Shown: positions 1 to 9,368 of the stretch, in pieces
Layout of the letters: every line of letters begins with the position of its first letter
How positions within the stretch are numbered: the stretch's first letter is position 1
Assembly: GCA_965115825.1 (NCBI GenBank)
Contig: OZ220464.1
Location: forward strand, 372,001 to 436,000
DNA: 64,000 nucleotides
Direction of reading: 5' to 3'
Source of the DNA: Bin87 sp965115825
GTDB lineage: Bacteria > Chloroflexota > Dehalococcoidia > Lucifugimonadales > UBA3495
Position numbers and translations under genes: made by a program
The notes under the pieces: generated by a model
What the model saw: the letters and a program-made list of their open reading frames with translations, nothing else
What the model was told of the DNA's origin: nothing
The model's database searches: none

Positions 1-2
1 AA

Positions 3-923
3 CGCTACGCCGACGCAAAAATGGACTATCGCGGGGCAATCGTGCTTACCGTCGCCCTGGTGCTCCTGTCTCTGGCCGCCGCCCACGAAGGCCTGTTCCG
101 GTTGTCATCGTGGACGCCGTACTGGTTGCTGGTAGGATTCCTGGTCAGCACTGGGGTGCTGGTGGTTCTACAGCGGCGGTCAATGCAGCCCCTGTTGTCC
201 GTCGCGCTGTTCCGGGCATGGGCCTTCGTAATGGCCAACGTATCCCAGCTGCTCGTAGGGATCGCCCTGATAGTAGCCATGGCTTCAATGGTGATAATGG
301 CCAATACGGTCATGAACACCCCGGAGCGCCCCGTAAGTTCTTTCACGGCGGCGCTGTGGTTGCTGCGGATGACCGGCACGATCCCCGTATTCGCAGTGGT
401 GGGCGGCTTGCTGCTGCGCTGGGTGGATGCCCGGTGGGTAACGATACCCGGCCTGGCCTTTGTCGCCGTCGGGATGTTCTTGGTAAGCGCATGGCCGATT
501 GAGATTGCAGAGCCTCGGCTCACTCTGGATCTGATAATCGCCGGCGTCGGGTTCGGCCTGGTCATCGCTCCCCTGATGCACCGGGCCATAATGTCGGCCC
601 CCGCGGACTACCGGGCAGTGTCCGCGTCAATGATTGTCGTAGCGCGCATGCTCGGCATGACGCTGGGAATGGCCGCATTGTCCGCCTGGGGGGTGAACGA
701 GTTTTTGGCGATATTCGGCGACACGGTAGCCCTGCCGCTGCCCGAGCGTCAGAAAGTAATCAGCGCTGCCAGCCTCGAGCTTTTCCAGAGCTTCTTCCGC
801 GCCGCTGCCCTCATCGCCGTACTGGCCATCGCGCCCGCGTTCCTCATGCGGGCCAGCCCCATAGAGCGGGAGGAAATGGCCGAAGCCGCCGCGGCTCAAC
901 TTTCCGGCGGCGACCGGAGGTAA
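3..923 (+). CDS. MFS drug/proton antiporter, DHA2-like, C-terminal part (5' end outside window)
   Basis: Partial gene: the frame is open to the left edge (codons from base 3) and the first ATG, at 21, lies inside a membrane helix context, so the true start is upstream. The visible part has about seven or eight hydrophobic helices. A linker containing MQPLLSVALFR (near residue 55 from the ATG) matches the loop seen in 14-helix EmrB/QacA-type (DHA2) exporters, where PLLxLxLFR is typical. Such proteins export drugs or small metabolites using the proton gradient across the inner membrane. The stop lies 3 bases before the next gene, whose ribosome site is within this gene's 3' end. Substrate unknown. 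Confidence 0.75.
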   Translation, partial: RYADAKMDYRGAIVLTVALVLLSLAAAHEGLFRLSSWTPYWLLVGFLVSTGVLVVLQRRSMQPLLSVALFRAWAFVMANVSQLLVGIALIVAMASMVIMANTVMNTPERPVSSFTAALWLLRMTGTIPVFAVVGGLLLRWVDARWVTIPGLAFVAVGMFLVSAWPIEIAEPRLTLDLIIAGVGFGLVIAPLMHRAIMSAPADYRAVSASMIVVARMLGMTLGMAALSAWGVNEFLAIFGDTVALPLPERQKVISAASLELFQSFFRAAALIAVLAIAPAFLMRASPIEREEMAEAAAAQLSGGDRR

Positions 924-926
924 AGC

Positions 927-1763
927 ATGGAACGTAAGCGATTGGGCGCGTCCGGCGTGTCTGTCCCGGAGATTGGCCTGGGCACGTGGCGTTATACCGG
1001 AGGGCCGGAACCCCTGCGGCGCGGCGTTGAGCTGGGCGCCAATTTCATTGACACTGCCGAGATGTACCGCACGGAAGATGCGGTGGGAGAGGCGGTAGCC
1101 GGCATCCGGAAGCAGGTCTTCATCGCCACCAAAGTCCTGGGCAGCAACCTCCGCTACGACGCCGTGCTGCGGGCCGCCGAGCAAAGCCGGCGCCGGTTAG
1201 GCGTAGCTAAAATTGACCTGTATCAGCTTCACTGGCCCGACCCCCAGGTTCCCATCTCGGAAACCATGAAAGCCATGGAGCGGCTGGTCAGCGACGGGCT
1301 GGTGGATTACATCGGCGTCAGCAATTTCTCGGTGCAGGATATGGCGGAAGCCCAGGCGGCAATGCGCAATAACCCTATCGTGTCCAACCAGATCCTCTAC
1401 AACCTGCGCCGCCGCCGTGCCGAGCGGGACGTAATACCCTACTGCCGTGAGCGCGATATTGCCGTAATTGCCTATTCGCCGCTGCACGAGGGCGCGCTGA
1501 CCGGCAGCGAGGGCAACCGACCCGCCGCTGGCGTCCGCCGGGCTTTGGGGATGAACCGGAGCAGCCGGGAATTGGCGGACATCGCCGACGAGGTGGGCAA
1601 GACGGCGGCGCAAGTAGCCCTCAACTGGGTTGCCGACCAGCCCGGGATTATCGCCATACCAAAGTCCAACAGCGTAGCGCGGACGGAAGAGAACTGCGCA
1701 GCGTCGGGGTGGAGTCTTACCGCAGAGCAGCGGCGCCGATTGGATGCCGTGTTTCGGATTTAG
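927..1763 (+). CDS. Aldo/keto reductase
   Basis: NADPH-dependent reductase of carbonyl compounds, 278 aa, close to the usual length of the superfamily, cytosolic. The expected tetrad is visible: Asp in FIDTAEMY with the catalytic Tyr four residues on, Lys in IATKV, and His in QLHWPD. The C-terminal IAIPKSNS segment binds the NADP phosphate. Start ATG at 927 follows GGAGG with good spacing, overlapping the end of the upstream exporter gene, so the two are probably co-transcribed. It ends in a 4-base tail-to-tail overlap with the minus-strand gene. Substrate cannot be read from sequence. Confidence 0.9.
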   Translation: MERKRLGASGVSVPEIGLGTWRYTGGPEPLRRGVELGANFIDTAEMYRTEDAVGEAVAGIRKQVFIATKVLGSNLRYDAVLRAAEQSRRRLGVAKIDLYQLHWPDPQVPISETMKAMERLVSDGLVDYIGVSNFSVQDMAEAQAAMRNNPIVSNQILYNLRRRRAERDVIPYCRERDIAVIAYSPLHEGALTGSEGNRPAAGVRRALGMNRSSRELADIADEVGKTAAQVALNWVADQPGIIAIPKSNSVARTEENCAASGWSLTAEQRRRLDAVFRI

Positions 1764-2419
1764 AGCCCGTAGCTGCCGACGGCTTGCCATTGCAGATCGG
1801 CGGCCCAGCGTCCCCCGCTCCAGTCGTCGCCGGCGGCGTTGGACTCAAAGCGCGTGAGAGCCAGGCGCCAGGCGCGGGTTATTTGAGAGACTTTCAGCTC
1901 ATCGGTAACCGCGCGGGCGAACTCTACGGCGCTGTCAAACACCGAGTCTGGCAGATTGGCATGGGAGAGCAGCGGGATCTGCGGTGGGAAGTCGGGGCCG
2001 AAAGCGCGATGCGGGCCGTCCACCGCCGCGCTGCGCCCCAGCAGGTCGGCTACCATAGACTGCAATCGGTACAGAGATTCGTTGACCACCTCAGGAGAGA
2101 AATCCAGCTGGATGTTGCCGTCGGCCTCAGATGGCCGGGTAACCGCGATGCCCCGGTTGAACAACGGGAAGCGGGGAGACACGCGGCGGTAGCGCGCTGC
2201 CAGTCGTTCCAGCGCGAGGGCCAGCTGCGCCTCAGCGTCCGCATTAGTGCCGGTAGCGGTGTCGGCGTTCAGGGAGAAGTAGTCGGACATAGCCATATGA
2301 ACCATGTGCATCTCGGCGGCCCAGCAGGCATACTGACCGCAGATGAGCTGCCGCGCGCGGTAGGCTCGGGCCGTGAAATCGGGATCAGTAAGCAGACTGA
2401 TGGCGTAACGGGTGGACAT
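1760..2419 (-). CDS. Unknown protein, third gene of the TcmP cassette
   Basis: 219 aa, soluble. Not confidently assigned. Two histidine segments, MHMVHMAMSDYF near residue 38 and PLLSHANLPDS near 150, are spaced roughly as in 2H phosphoesterases (2'-5' RNA ligase-like fold), but the canonical H-x-T/S-h motifs are not exact, so this is only a suggestion. Its ATG overlaps the stop of the three-Cys-motif gene (TGATG), which implies translational coupling and a common function with the two genes upstream. Gene transfer with the cassette is plausible. Confidence 0.7.
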   Translation of the reverse strand: MSTRYAISLLTDPDFTARAYRARQLICGQYACWAAEMHMVHMAMSDYFSLNADTATGTNADAEAQLALALERLAARYRRVSPRFPLFNRGIAVTRPSEADGNIQLDFSPEVVNESLYRLQSMVADLLGRSAAVDGPHRAFGPDFPPQIPLLSHANLPDSVFDSAVEFARAVTDELKVSQITRAWRLALTRFESNAAGDDWSGGRWAADLQWQAVGSYGL

Positions 2420-3150
2420 CAGCGGTCTCCTGCTCTTGCCAGGGCTGCGGCGGGCATTTCATCCCACGTTCTGCCGTCCAGCTCCCTGCCGCTGCGTTTC
2501 TTGAAAACGCCTCCCCACTGCTTGAAGTGAAAGGCAACGTCGGCGGCAATGCACTGGTCGCGAATATCCCGCGCCCAATCGCTTTGCATCTCGCGCGCTC
2601 CGGGGCCGGACTCGCCGCCTGCTATAACCCAGTCGATGCCTTGCAGGTTCAGCTCGGGCAAAGGCCCAAGCAGCGGCTCCAGCGACAGAAACTTTACCGC
2701 TGCGTCGGTTTCACGCAGCAGGTCGATGCGATGAACATAATCGGCGGATTCAACACTGACGCCCAGCCATATTTGCGCCGGCCAATTCAGCTGCGCGTTC
2801 AATGTCGCCACTCGCTCCGGGCGTTTGGTCAGCACCTGATAGCGATGCCAGTAAGCGCGCTCCATCACGTTGAACACCTCCAGCACGAAGTCATCGGGCA
2901 CTTCATCGTGGAACAGGTCGCTCATAGAGTTAACGAAAATGGAGCGAGGCTTGCGCCAGCCCAAAGGGATCTCCAGCGTATCCGGATGGAGCGTCACCTC
3001 AAAGCCGTTGCGGTACTTGGCCATGCCGGTAGCTTGCAGGCGCCGCGACATCCGCTCAGCGTAGCAGCGCTTGCAGCCGGGGCTAACCTTGTTGCACCCG
3101 GTAACCGGGTTCCAAGTAGCGTCAGTCCATTCAATTTTAGAAGCGGCCAT
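2419..3150 (-). CDS. Three-Cys-motif (phage Gp37/Gp68, DUF5131) family protein
   Basis: 243 aa. N-terminus has KIEWTDATWNPVTGC followed by a C-x6-C-x2-C cluster and YAE, the hallmark of this phage-related family; the cluster probably binds an Fe-S centre or metal, and the family is thought to resemble radical-SAM folds although the spacing is not the canonical CX3CX2C. The mid part (VNSMSDLFH, VLTKRPER, WLGVSVES) and GGESGPGAR near residue 180 are also family signatures. It starts 3 bases after the tcmP stop and overlaps the next gene. Known to co-occur with TcmP; biochemical activity is unknown. Confidence 0.9.
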   Translation of the reverse strand: MAASKIEWTDATWNPVTGCNKVSPGCKRCYAERMSRRLQATGMAKYRNGFEVTLHPDTLEIPLGWRKPRSIFVNSMSDLFHDEVPDDFVLEVFNVMERAYWHRYQVLTKRPERVATLNAQLNWPAQIWLGVSVESADYVHRIDLLRETDAAVKFLSLEPLLGPLPELNLQGIDWVIAGGESGPGAREMQSDWARDIRDQCIAADVAFHFKQWGGVFKKRSGRELDGRTWDEMPAAALARAGDR

Positions 3151-3153
3151 AAT

Positions 3154-4065
3154 TCACCACTTATTGAGCAGGTGATTGGCTATGTTCAGAGCAATTTGAC
3201 CACCCTTTCCAGGATTTGCTGCGGCAAACATAAACGCAAACAGCGGCGAGTTGCGAGAATTGCAAAACCACTTGGGCGATAGCGAGACAGACGGGAACGT
3301 GCTACCTAATTTGTCGAGATACACTTGGGCTATCGCTTGCTGCTCGGCCCGTACCGTCTCGGTCTCGTCTCCAAACAGAGTACGTTGTATCCGTGTCCGG
3401 TACAAGGTGCGCCATTCGTCGCCGCCATAAGCCCTGTCAAGTAGCGCCGAATATGATTCGTCCGGTTGCCTACCGCGCGGCAATATCCTGGTTAAGGCCG
3501 AAAGCGGGAACAGTATCCACAGGTCTATAGATTGCGTTGCTGCGATGGCGGCAATGGTGCGCCACTCAACCTGAACGGCGAATGGGTCAAGAAAGACAAC
3601 GGCTCGTTGGCGCTTGCCCGGGCTGTTCCACGGAATTCCGAGAATCTGGTTCTGGCTATCGCACCACTTTTGCAGAAAGGAGTTTGCGTCTGCTCGCACT
3701 ATTCTGATTGCACGATTCGGATAATCTGCCTTTACGCTGCCCAGCTCGCGTGCGTAGTCACGGTTTTGCTCCACAAACACAAAACTGTCAAATGGCTTGT
3801 CGGTGACCGCTATTGCGCGCCTGGTAGAACCCGTAAGAACCCCTCGTGTAGGGACGTCTAGCGCATCGCCCCAAGCGGGTTGACCTTGCCTTTCATCACG
3901 CGAATCCGGATCTACGTAGCCGGTGCCGGCAAATGCGTCAACGTAGGTCAAGTGAAAATCTTGGTTTTTCAACACGGTGGTGTACGCTTTCAGATAGTCC
4001 TCGAGAATATCCAGCTTTTGCTCCGTCCACGATCCGCCGAAACTATTGGTACCCTGGTTTGCCAT
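3154..4065 (-). CDS. tcmP: Three-Cys-motif partner protein TcmP
   Basis: 303 aa from the ATG at 4065, chosen because GAGGTGAT lies just upstream and the family starts close to FGGSWTEQKL; an upstream in-frame start at 4125 adds 20 poorly placed residues. YVDAFAGTG (about 41-49) looks like motif I of a Rossmann methyltransferase and VFLDPFAVQVEW in the middle looks like motif IV, so a nucleic-acid or other methyltransferase-like fold is likely. Its partner, the three-Cys-motif protein, is immediately downstream. Function of the pair is not established; phage and defence-island contexts are common for it. Confidence 0.9.
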   Translation of the reverse strand: MANQGTNSFGGSWTEQKLDILEDYLKAYTTVLKNQDFHLTYVDAFAGTGYVDPDSRDERQGQPAWGDALDVPTRGVLTGSTRRAIAVTDKPFDSFVFVEQNRDYARELGSVKADYPNRAIRIVRADANSFLQKWCDSQNQILGIPWNSPGKRQRAVVFLDPFAVQVEWRTIAAIAATQSIDLWILFPLSALTRILPRGRQPDESYSALLDRAYGGDEWRTLYRTRIQRTLFGDETETVRAEQQAIAQVYLDKLGSTFPSVSLSPKWFCNSRNSPLFAFMFAAANPGKGGQIALNIANHLLNKW

Positions 4066-4100
4066 CGGTATCACCTCGTAGAATTTTGGAACTGTTGAGC

Positions 4101-4129
4101 AGGATAGCAGGCCAGTCTCATTCACGCAA
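4101..4129 (-). promoter_or_regulatory. Predicted sigma70-type promoter of the tcmP cassette
   Basis: Reading the minus strand, TTGCGT and TATCCT are separated by exactly 17 bases. The predicted start point leaves a leader of about 30 bases that ends in the GAGGTGAT ribosome site of tcmP. It suggests the cassette is transcribed on its own and not from the DUF58/DUF4129 operon. Confidence 0.55.
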
Positions 4130-4248
4130 CCGGATTTACGCCTACCAAGACAAATGCGCGTTCAATGCTACCACCGATGCGAGGCTTTTGGTCAGCGTCG
4201 CAGTGGCTTGCGGGAGTGTCGCGGAGGTCAAAAGCGCGAAAAGGACGG

Positions 4249-5616
4249 TCATCCGCGAGGTTGCAGACTGTCCAGATCCTCAATTAGGGATGCCATCGCT
4301 TCCGGATCGCCATCATCCCAACCAGGCCCGTAGTGGTAATCCTGGAAGCTGGCAATAATGCGCGCTACGGGCGGGTCGGGGAGGGCCCGATTGGCGTCCC
4401 TGCGGTGCTCCTGAGGCGTTTGCCACGTATGACGGGGGAACCCGACGGCGCGGGCTATTTCCAGCATCCGATGGTACGCCTCCCGCGGATTGGCCGGCCT
4501 CGGGGGGCGCCGGCGGAGTCTCCCAACTTGCCCAACCCACCCGGCCAGAGCGTCGGCTACATCTTGGCCGGTGCCATGTAAAGAAAAAGTGGACTCGCGG
4601 GTTTCGCCTTCGGCGTAGCTGCCGCCAACCAGCCGGCGGCGTCGGAACATACGGAACAACGCCCAGCCGGCGAGAGACGCGACGCCGAGAAAGGCCAGCC
4701 ACTTGATGAGCGTGAGTATTACGCTGGGCGGGCCGTCGGATTTAACCTCTTGCAGGCTCTCGTGAAACTCCTGGATTTGCCGTCGAGCCATCTCGAGGCT
4801 GCTGAGATCGCCCCCTCCGAACAGAGAAGAAACCCAGTTGCCGACGGCAACGAGCCCGGCCGCCAGCAAGCCCAACAGAAGCAGGATGGGACGCAAAATC
4901 CAAAGACCGAGGAATGCAACGCCGCGCACTATGGCCCGGGCGGCGTCGTCCAGACCGCCAACGCCGGCTGCGCCTAGTATGACTGCAATGCACAACACCA
5001 CGCCGACGCTGACGATGATGGCAAGCATCCAGCCCCGATTCATGCGACCGCCGCCCTCAGCGGCAAACCGGCAGAGAGCAAGACCGCCCAGGCCGATGGC
5101 AAAGTAGAGGGTGAGTATAGGCAGGCGAATGACGGGAACGGCCAGCAACGGATTGGCGGCAACCGCTATGACGATGACTATGACGCCACGAATGAAGGCG
5201 TTACGGACTACGTCCAGGGTTACATCGTCGCGGGCAATGGTCGTGCCTCGCCACCAGAGCAGGAGCATAAAAGCGGAGGCTAAGCCGAGGGCCGCAATGG
5301 CTGCCAGGCTCCCGGACCAGACCAGGCCGATGGGGAACCAGCCTGCGCCCATACTGAGGCCGGCGAGCATCAGCACGGAAAACGCGCTGAGCAGCAGCCC
5401 GATAATGCCCCTGAGGTTCAGGGAAAACCGGATGGCCTGAACGTACCAGGACAGTATGAAAGCCCACCCTACGGCCAGCATCGCAATAGCCAGCGGGATG
5501 GCGGCGTCGGGGAGGCGGATGGCGTTGGCAAACAGCCGGCTGGCGAGGTAGAGGACGAAGCCTTCCAGAAAGAGAGCGATGCCGGTGATAAGAGCGGCGC
5601 GGGTAAAGGCGGTCAT
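4249..5616 (-). CDS. Multi-pass membrane protein with C-terminal DUF4129 domain
   Basis: 455 aa. The N-terminal two thirds contain about seven or eight hydrophobic helices; a further single helix near residue 315 precedes a soluble tail. The tail (AYHRMLEIARAVGFPR, QTPQEHRRDANR, ARIIASFQDYHYG) is the DUF4129 domain, usually found at the C-terminus of transglutaminase-like membrane proteins. It overlaps the stop of the DUF58 gene by ATGA, so the two form an operon. In related genomes DUF58, DUF4129 and a transglutaminase occur together, sometimes with a MoxR ATPase; neither partner is visible here. Likely envelope role. Confidence 0.85.
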   Translation of the reverse strand: MTAFTRAALITGIALFLEGFVLYLASRLFANAIRLPDAAIPLAIAMLAVGWAFILSWYVQAIRFSLNLRGIIGLLLSAFSVLMLAGLSMGAGWFPIGLVWSGSLAAIAALGLASAFMLLLWWRGTTIARDDVTLDVVRNAFIRGVIVIVIAVAANPLLAVPVIRLPILTLYFAIGLGGLALCRFAAEGGGRMNRGWMLAIIVSVGVVLCIAVILGAAGVGGLDDAARAIVRGVAFLGLWILRPILLLLGLLAAGLVAVGNWVSSLFGGGDLSSLEMARRQIQEFHESLQEVKSDGPPSVILTLIKWLAFLGVASLAGWALFRMFRRRRLVGGSYAEGETRESTFSLHGTGQDVADALAGWVGQVGRLRRRPPRPANPREAYHRMLEIARAVGFPRHTWQTPQEHRRDANRALPDPPVARIIASFQDYHYGPGWDDGDPEAMASLIEDLDSLQPRG

Positions 5617-6890
5617 GAGAAATCCCGTGGCGTCGGCAACCCGGACCCAGGGTCATCTTGCCAGTCGTCGCGCCAGAGGTCATCCAGTTCGGAGAGGGCG
5701 GCTCCAGGTAGGAAGAGAGGGATGTCCTGGGGCAGCTGGGCGGCGGCGGTGCGGGGTTCACCGTCTCCGGCGTAGAAAATAACTACGCGATGGCCCCGGC
5801 GACGGATTTCATCAGCCTCCCGGATTACGCCGGGAGACAGCAGAGCGGTTACCAGCGCCACAGTTGCGCCGGAAGACAGCGACGCAGTTTCGGCGCGCAG
5901 TACGGCGGAGAGGTCGGCGACCCAGAAAGGCCCGGCCATGGCCAGGGATTCCAGGACGGCTTCTAGTTGCAGGCTTCCCGAGCCGAGCGGCAGTGACAGC
6001 CACTTGCTGGAATAAGATGCGACGGCATTGCTGACCAGGCCGAAAGCGTAATCTTCGCGCCTGGCGTAGTCGGCTACGGAAGCGGCGACGGTTACGGCGC
6101 GTTCGAACAGGCGTCGGTTGCTCCCTTGCCAGGCGGCATCGCCGGTGCGGGCATTGAGGGCAATGAGGAGGGAGCGAGTTGCGGCCGGCTCGAAGATGCG
6201 GGAGGTGAGCTCGCCGCGCCGGGCCGTAGCCTTCCAGTCAATACGCTTCAGAGGGTCGGAAGGCAGATAGTCTCGGAGGCCGACGAAACGGGTGGGGTCG
6301 TCCTGTATAAGGCGGCGTCCCCGGCTGGGGCCCAAAGGTCGCTCGCAGAGGTTCATCAGGCGGCGCAAGTCCACAATGCGAGGATAGACGAGGAGATAGT
6401 CAACGGTCGTAACGTGCTCTTCGGCGGCGGTGACGCCGAACATATCGCCGCTGCGGAGACGGGCGGGGCCGATGCGATGGTTCCCCCGGGCGCGGCAGCG
6501 AATGCGATAGCGCCAGGTTACGCGCTGATACGGGAGCAGGGAAGTGGTGATGCGATGGTCAATCTCTGCTTCCGCTCCGACGCCCCGGCGGTAAGCGCCG
6601 CCGGTCTGGAGTCCCAAAGGGAAGGCGTCGGATATGTCGAGCCAAATCATGGGAAGGAGTTTGTCGTTGCTCACCGTGATGTGGTAGTCAATGATGTCGC
6701 CGATGAAGGCCCGGCGACGTTCCAGCCGTCGGGAATAGGCAACGCGACGGAAGGCGAAGCGCGGCCAGTATTTGCCGGTAGTCCAGACGAGCAGCACCAG
6801 GACGCCGACAATGATGAGCAGCGCCAGGCTGGCAAGCAGGCCGGCGGCTATAAGGATAACGGCGGCTATGGCCCAGAGGTCGCTAATCAT
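5613..6890 (-). CDS. DUF58 domain protein
   Basis: 425 aa. Two adjacent hydrophobic helices at the N-terminus (about 8-40) anchor it in the membrane. The DUF58 signature FVGLRDYLPSDPLKRIDWKA followed by a basic stretch lies near residue 205-225; the C-terminal part is probably a von Willebrand A-like fold as in other members. DUF58 proteins are linked to MoxR ATPases and cell-surface assembly. First gene of a two-gene operon with the DUF4129 protein. No clear Shine-Dalgarno precedes the ATG at 6890. Confidence 0.88.
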   Translation of the reverse strand: MISDLWAIAAVILIAAGLLASLALLIIVGVLVLLVWTTGKYWPRFAFRRVAYSRRLERRRAFIGDIIDYHITVSNDKLLPMIWLDISDAFPLGLQTGGAYRRGVGAEAEIDHRITTSLLPYQRVTWRYRIRCRARGNHRIGPARLRSGDMFGVTAAEEHVTTVDYLLVYPRIVDLRRLMNLCERPLGPSRGRRLIQDDPTRFVGLRDYLPSDPLKRIDWKATARRGELTSRIFEPAATRSLLIALNARTGDAAWQGSNRRLFERAVTVAASVADYARREDYAFGLVSNAVASYSSKWLSLPLGSGSLQLEAVLESLAMAGPFWVADLSAVLRAETASLSSGATVALVTALLSPGVIREADEIRRRGHRVVIFYAGDGEPRTAAAQLPQDIPLFLPGAALSELDDLWRDDWQDDPGSGLPTPRDFS

Positions 6891-7142
6891 GAGGCGCAGG
6901 ATAACCGATTTGCGGGCGGTCAGTAAGCCGTCCCGTCTGGCCGAGGGGCTATGGTATGCTTTTCAGGCAGCAACGGGGAATGGCTGGCAACCTGCGGAGA
7001 GGAACAATTGCATGGCGGAAATCCCGGCGCCGCCGAGCTTGAGGAGATGCTCCCACGCAAAGTCGGCGATCCCCAACGAGGGGCCAAGACTTGAAAAGCG
7101 AAACGGTGCGGGGAAACCGGCGGTATTTGGTCATATCCGGAG

Positions 7143-8351
7143 ATGACTTTGAACGGGCGTAACGGCGAATTCGGCGTGGATACCCTGGTGGGGAAGCTGG
7201 CGGGCTTGCTGGAGTGGCACGGTTTGGGGTCAGCGGCCCTGACGCCCCGACCCCGGGGCGGACGGCTGCACGGAGAGGATGCGGCCGAAGTAGCCGCTTT
7301 GCTGGACGCAATGGCGGCGGCCGACGCTGAATTGGCGTTGGGGCGAAGTATGCGCAGCCTGATATACGGCAACGGGTGTTTTGCCATCGGGCGGTATGCG
7401 GAGGCGCTGACGGTGTACCAAGCGCTGGCCGGAGCGCAGCCCGGAGATTTTGCGGCCCACTTCAACCTGGGGGTAACTTGCCTGCGACGCCGGGAACCGA
7501 AAGAAGCCGTGAAGGCCCTCACCGGTGCGCTGGCGATCGACCCTTTTTCGGCGCCGGCATACTACCAAAGAGGAAACGCGCGGGATGACATGGGCGATGG
7601 GATCGGCGCATTGGCTGACTACGCCACGGCCGTCGGGCTGCAGCCCGACTTTCTGCAAGCTCACTACAATCGTGGGATCGTGCTGAACAGCTTGGGCAGA
7701 TACGAGGAGGCGATTGCGGCTTTTGACGCAGTGGCGGCCCTGCGACCGGACATTTCCAACGCTTACCTGAACCGGGGAGTAGCTCGGGACGAACTGGAAG
7801 ATACGATCGGAGCCATGGCGGACTACGATGAAGCTCTGCATCACAATCCGGACAACGCCGATGCCCGTTTCAACCGGGCTCGGGCGTGTTACCGACTGGG
7901 ACGATACCGGGAAGCGGCGCAGGATTACACGGCGGCTATCGGGCTGCGTCCCGACGACGTGGAAGCAATCAACAACCGGGGGCTGGCATACGACGCGCTG
8001 GGAGAATACCAGGCCGCCATCGCCGACTACGATGATGCGCTGCGACAGCGGCCGAACTTTGCGGAGGTTTTGAGCAACCGAGGCGCGGCCTGGGAAAGCT
8101 TGGGAGACTTTGACGCGGCGCTGGCGGACTATCTGGCGGCGCAATCGGCGGGCGGCGCGCCGGAGTTCGCCGCCGCCTATTACAACGCTGCGCGGTTGTA
8201 TGCAGATCGAGGCGACATCGAGCGCTGTGCAGAGCAGTTGGCGGAGGCTATACGGATACAGCCGTCGCTGTACGACGATGCAAAGTCGGACGAGACGCTC
8301 GGCTGGATTCTGGATTTGTCGCGGATGCGGAAGGCGCGTCAGGGAAGCTAG
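7143..8351 (+). CDS. TPR-repeat protein
   Basis: 402 aa. From about residue 80 onward there are roughly eight 34-residue tetratricopeptide repeats, recognisable by the W/Y-x2-L-G-x2-Y and A-x2-DY-x-A-L patterns and the N/AYYQRGNA, AHYNRG, AYLNRG, AINNRG, VLSNRG series. No signal peptide or membrane helix, so likely a cytosolic scaffold for protein-protein contacts. The start ATG follows CCGGAG with very short spacing, so translation may be weak or start differently. Stop overlaps the plsY stop tail to tail. Partner unknown; the preceding 250 bases contain no other gene. Confidence 0.85.
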   Translation: MTLNGRNGEFGVDTLVGKLAGLLEWHGLGSAALTPRPRGGRLHGEDAAEVAALLDAMAAADAELALGRSMRSLIYGNGCFAIGRYAEALTVYQALAGAQPGDFAAHFNLGVTCLRRREPKEAVKALTGALAIDPFSAPAYYQRGNARDDMGDGIGALADYATAVGLQPDFLQAHYNRGIVLNSLGRYEEAIAAFDAVAALRPDISNAYLNRGVARDELEDTIGAMADYDEALHHNPDNADARFNRARACYRLGRYREAAQDYTAAIGLRPDDVEAINNRGLAYDALGEYQAAIADYDDALRQRPNFAEVLSNRGAAWESLGDFDAALADYLAAQSAGGAPEFAAAYYNAARLYADRGDIERCAEQLAEAIRIQPSLYDDAKSDETLGWILDLSRMRKARQGS

Positions 8352-9112
8352 TCGCCCAGGCGGGTGCTGCGTTGGGATTCGGCGTCTTCGTCGTCGTGGG
8401 GAATTACCTGGCGCAGGATGGCTTCCTCGCTGAGGCTTGCGGCCTGGTTAAGCACGTCGGGCGTGTCTGCGATAAGCAGGTCGGGGTCGCTGGCGGAAGA
8501 TTCGACCGGGAGCTTGTGGTCAGCGTGGGTGAGGATATTGTGCGCGATAACGACAAGAGCCAGGGCAGTGAGGCCCAACATTACCTCCAGAGCGCGATGG
8601 CCGATGACCTCATTCACTGCCAGCATCACGCCATACCCGAAGAAAATCCCCAATGAAGAGCGGAACACGGAGCGGCGAAAGAGCAGAACGGAAGCGAGGC
8701 CGACGGCGATGCCAATGAGGATGAACCAGTTGAGATAGGCCAGGGATACGCCAACCAGGACGACCATGCCGTCGCCGCCCTTGAAGCCGGTGAAGACGCT
8801 TTTCCAGTGGCCGGCGATGGCGGCGGTGCCGGCCAGCATACCCAGCAGCAACTCGTTGCCGCCGAACATCCAGGCCACATACACGGCGACGGCGCCTTTG
8901 AGGACATCGCAGGCGAAAACCATCATGCCTCGGTAGCGTCCGACGTGCCAGAAGACGTTGGCTGTGCCGGCGCGTCGACTGCCTGTAGCAAAGATGTCGA
9001 CGCCCTTCAAACGGGCAACCAGGTAAGCGAAAGGGATACTGCCCAAGAGATAGCCGACCAGCGCAGCGGCCATAGTGCGAGGGAGCAGCGCAATCACGTC
9101 GTCAAGGAACAT
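8348..9112 (-). CDS. plsY: Acyl-phosphate:glycerol-3-phosphate acyltransferase PlsY
   Basis: Inner-membrane enzyme that acylates glycerol-3-phosphate with acyl-phosphate, the first step of phospholipid synthesis. GYLLGSIPFAYL, then ATGSRRAGTANVFWHVG (variant of the usual GSGNPGATNV), VLKGAVAVYVAW, and GHWKSVFTGFKGGDGM match the conserved motifs; about six membrane helices. The N-terminal start is taken at the ATG at 9112; a TTG two codons upstream is less likely. About 50 residues of acidic soluble tail follow the last helix, longer than in typical PlsY. No PlsX is in the window. Confidence 0.85.
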   Translation of the reverse strand: MFLDDVIALLPRTMAAALVGYLLGSIPFAYLVARLKGVDIFATGSRRAGTANVFWHVGRYRGMMVFACDVLKGAVAVYVAWMFGGNELLLGMLAGTAAIAGHWKSVFTGFKGGDGMVVLVGVSLAYLNWFILIGIAVGLASVLLFRRSVFRSSLGIFFGYGVMLAVNEVIGHRALEVMLGLTALALVVIAHNILTHADHKLPVESSASDPDLLIADTPDVLNQAASLSEEAILRQVIPHDDEDAESQRSTRLGD

Positions 9113-9368
9113 AATCAATCAGCGGGATACAGCGTGGAAAGGAGGCGTTTATGATAGCATAGGAGCAGCTCCGAGTGGATTGTATTTCGCTGCCGCCGCC
9201 GCCCGCGCAGAGCCGGCGTTATCAGAGATACGGAGCCTGCTTTGCTAAAGATGGCCGGCTATGCGGTAAGTTGCTTGACGTTTTCCAGTCGCGCCAAGCA
9301 GCTTCCCATAATGTGGGAGTGGCGCCGGTGTCCGGGAATGACGCCCCCGGCGTCCATACGACGTTTTC

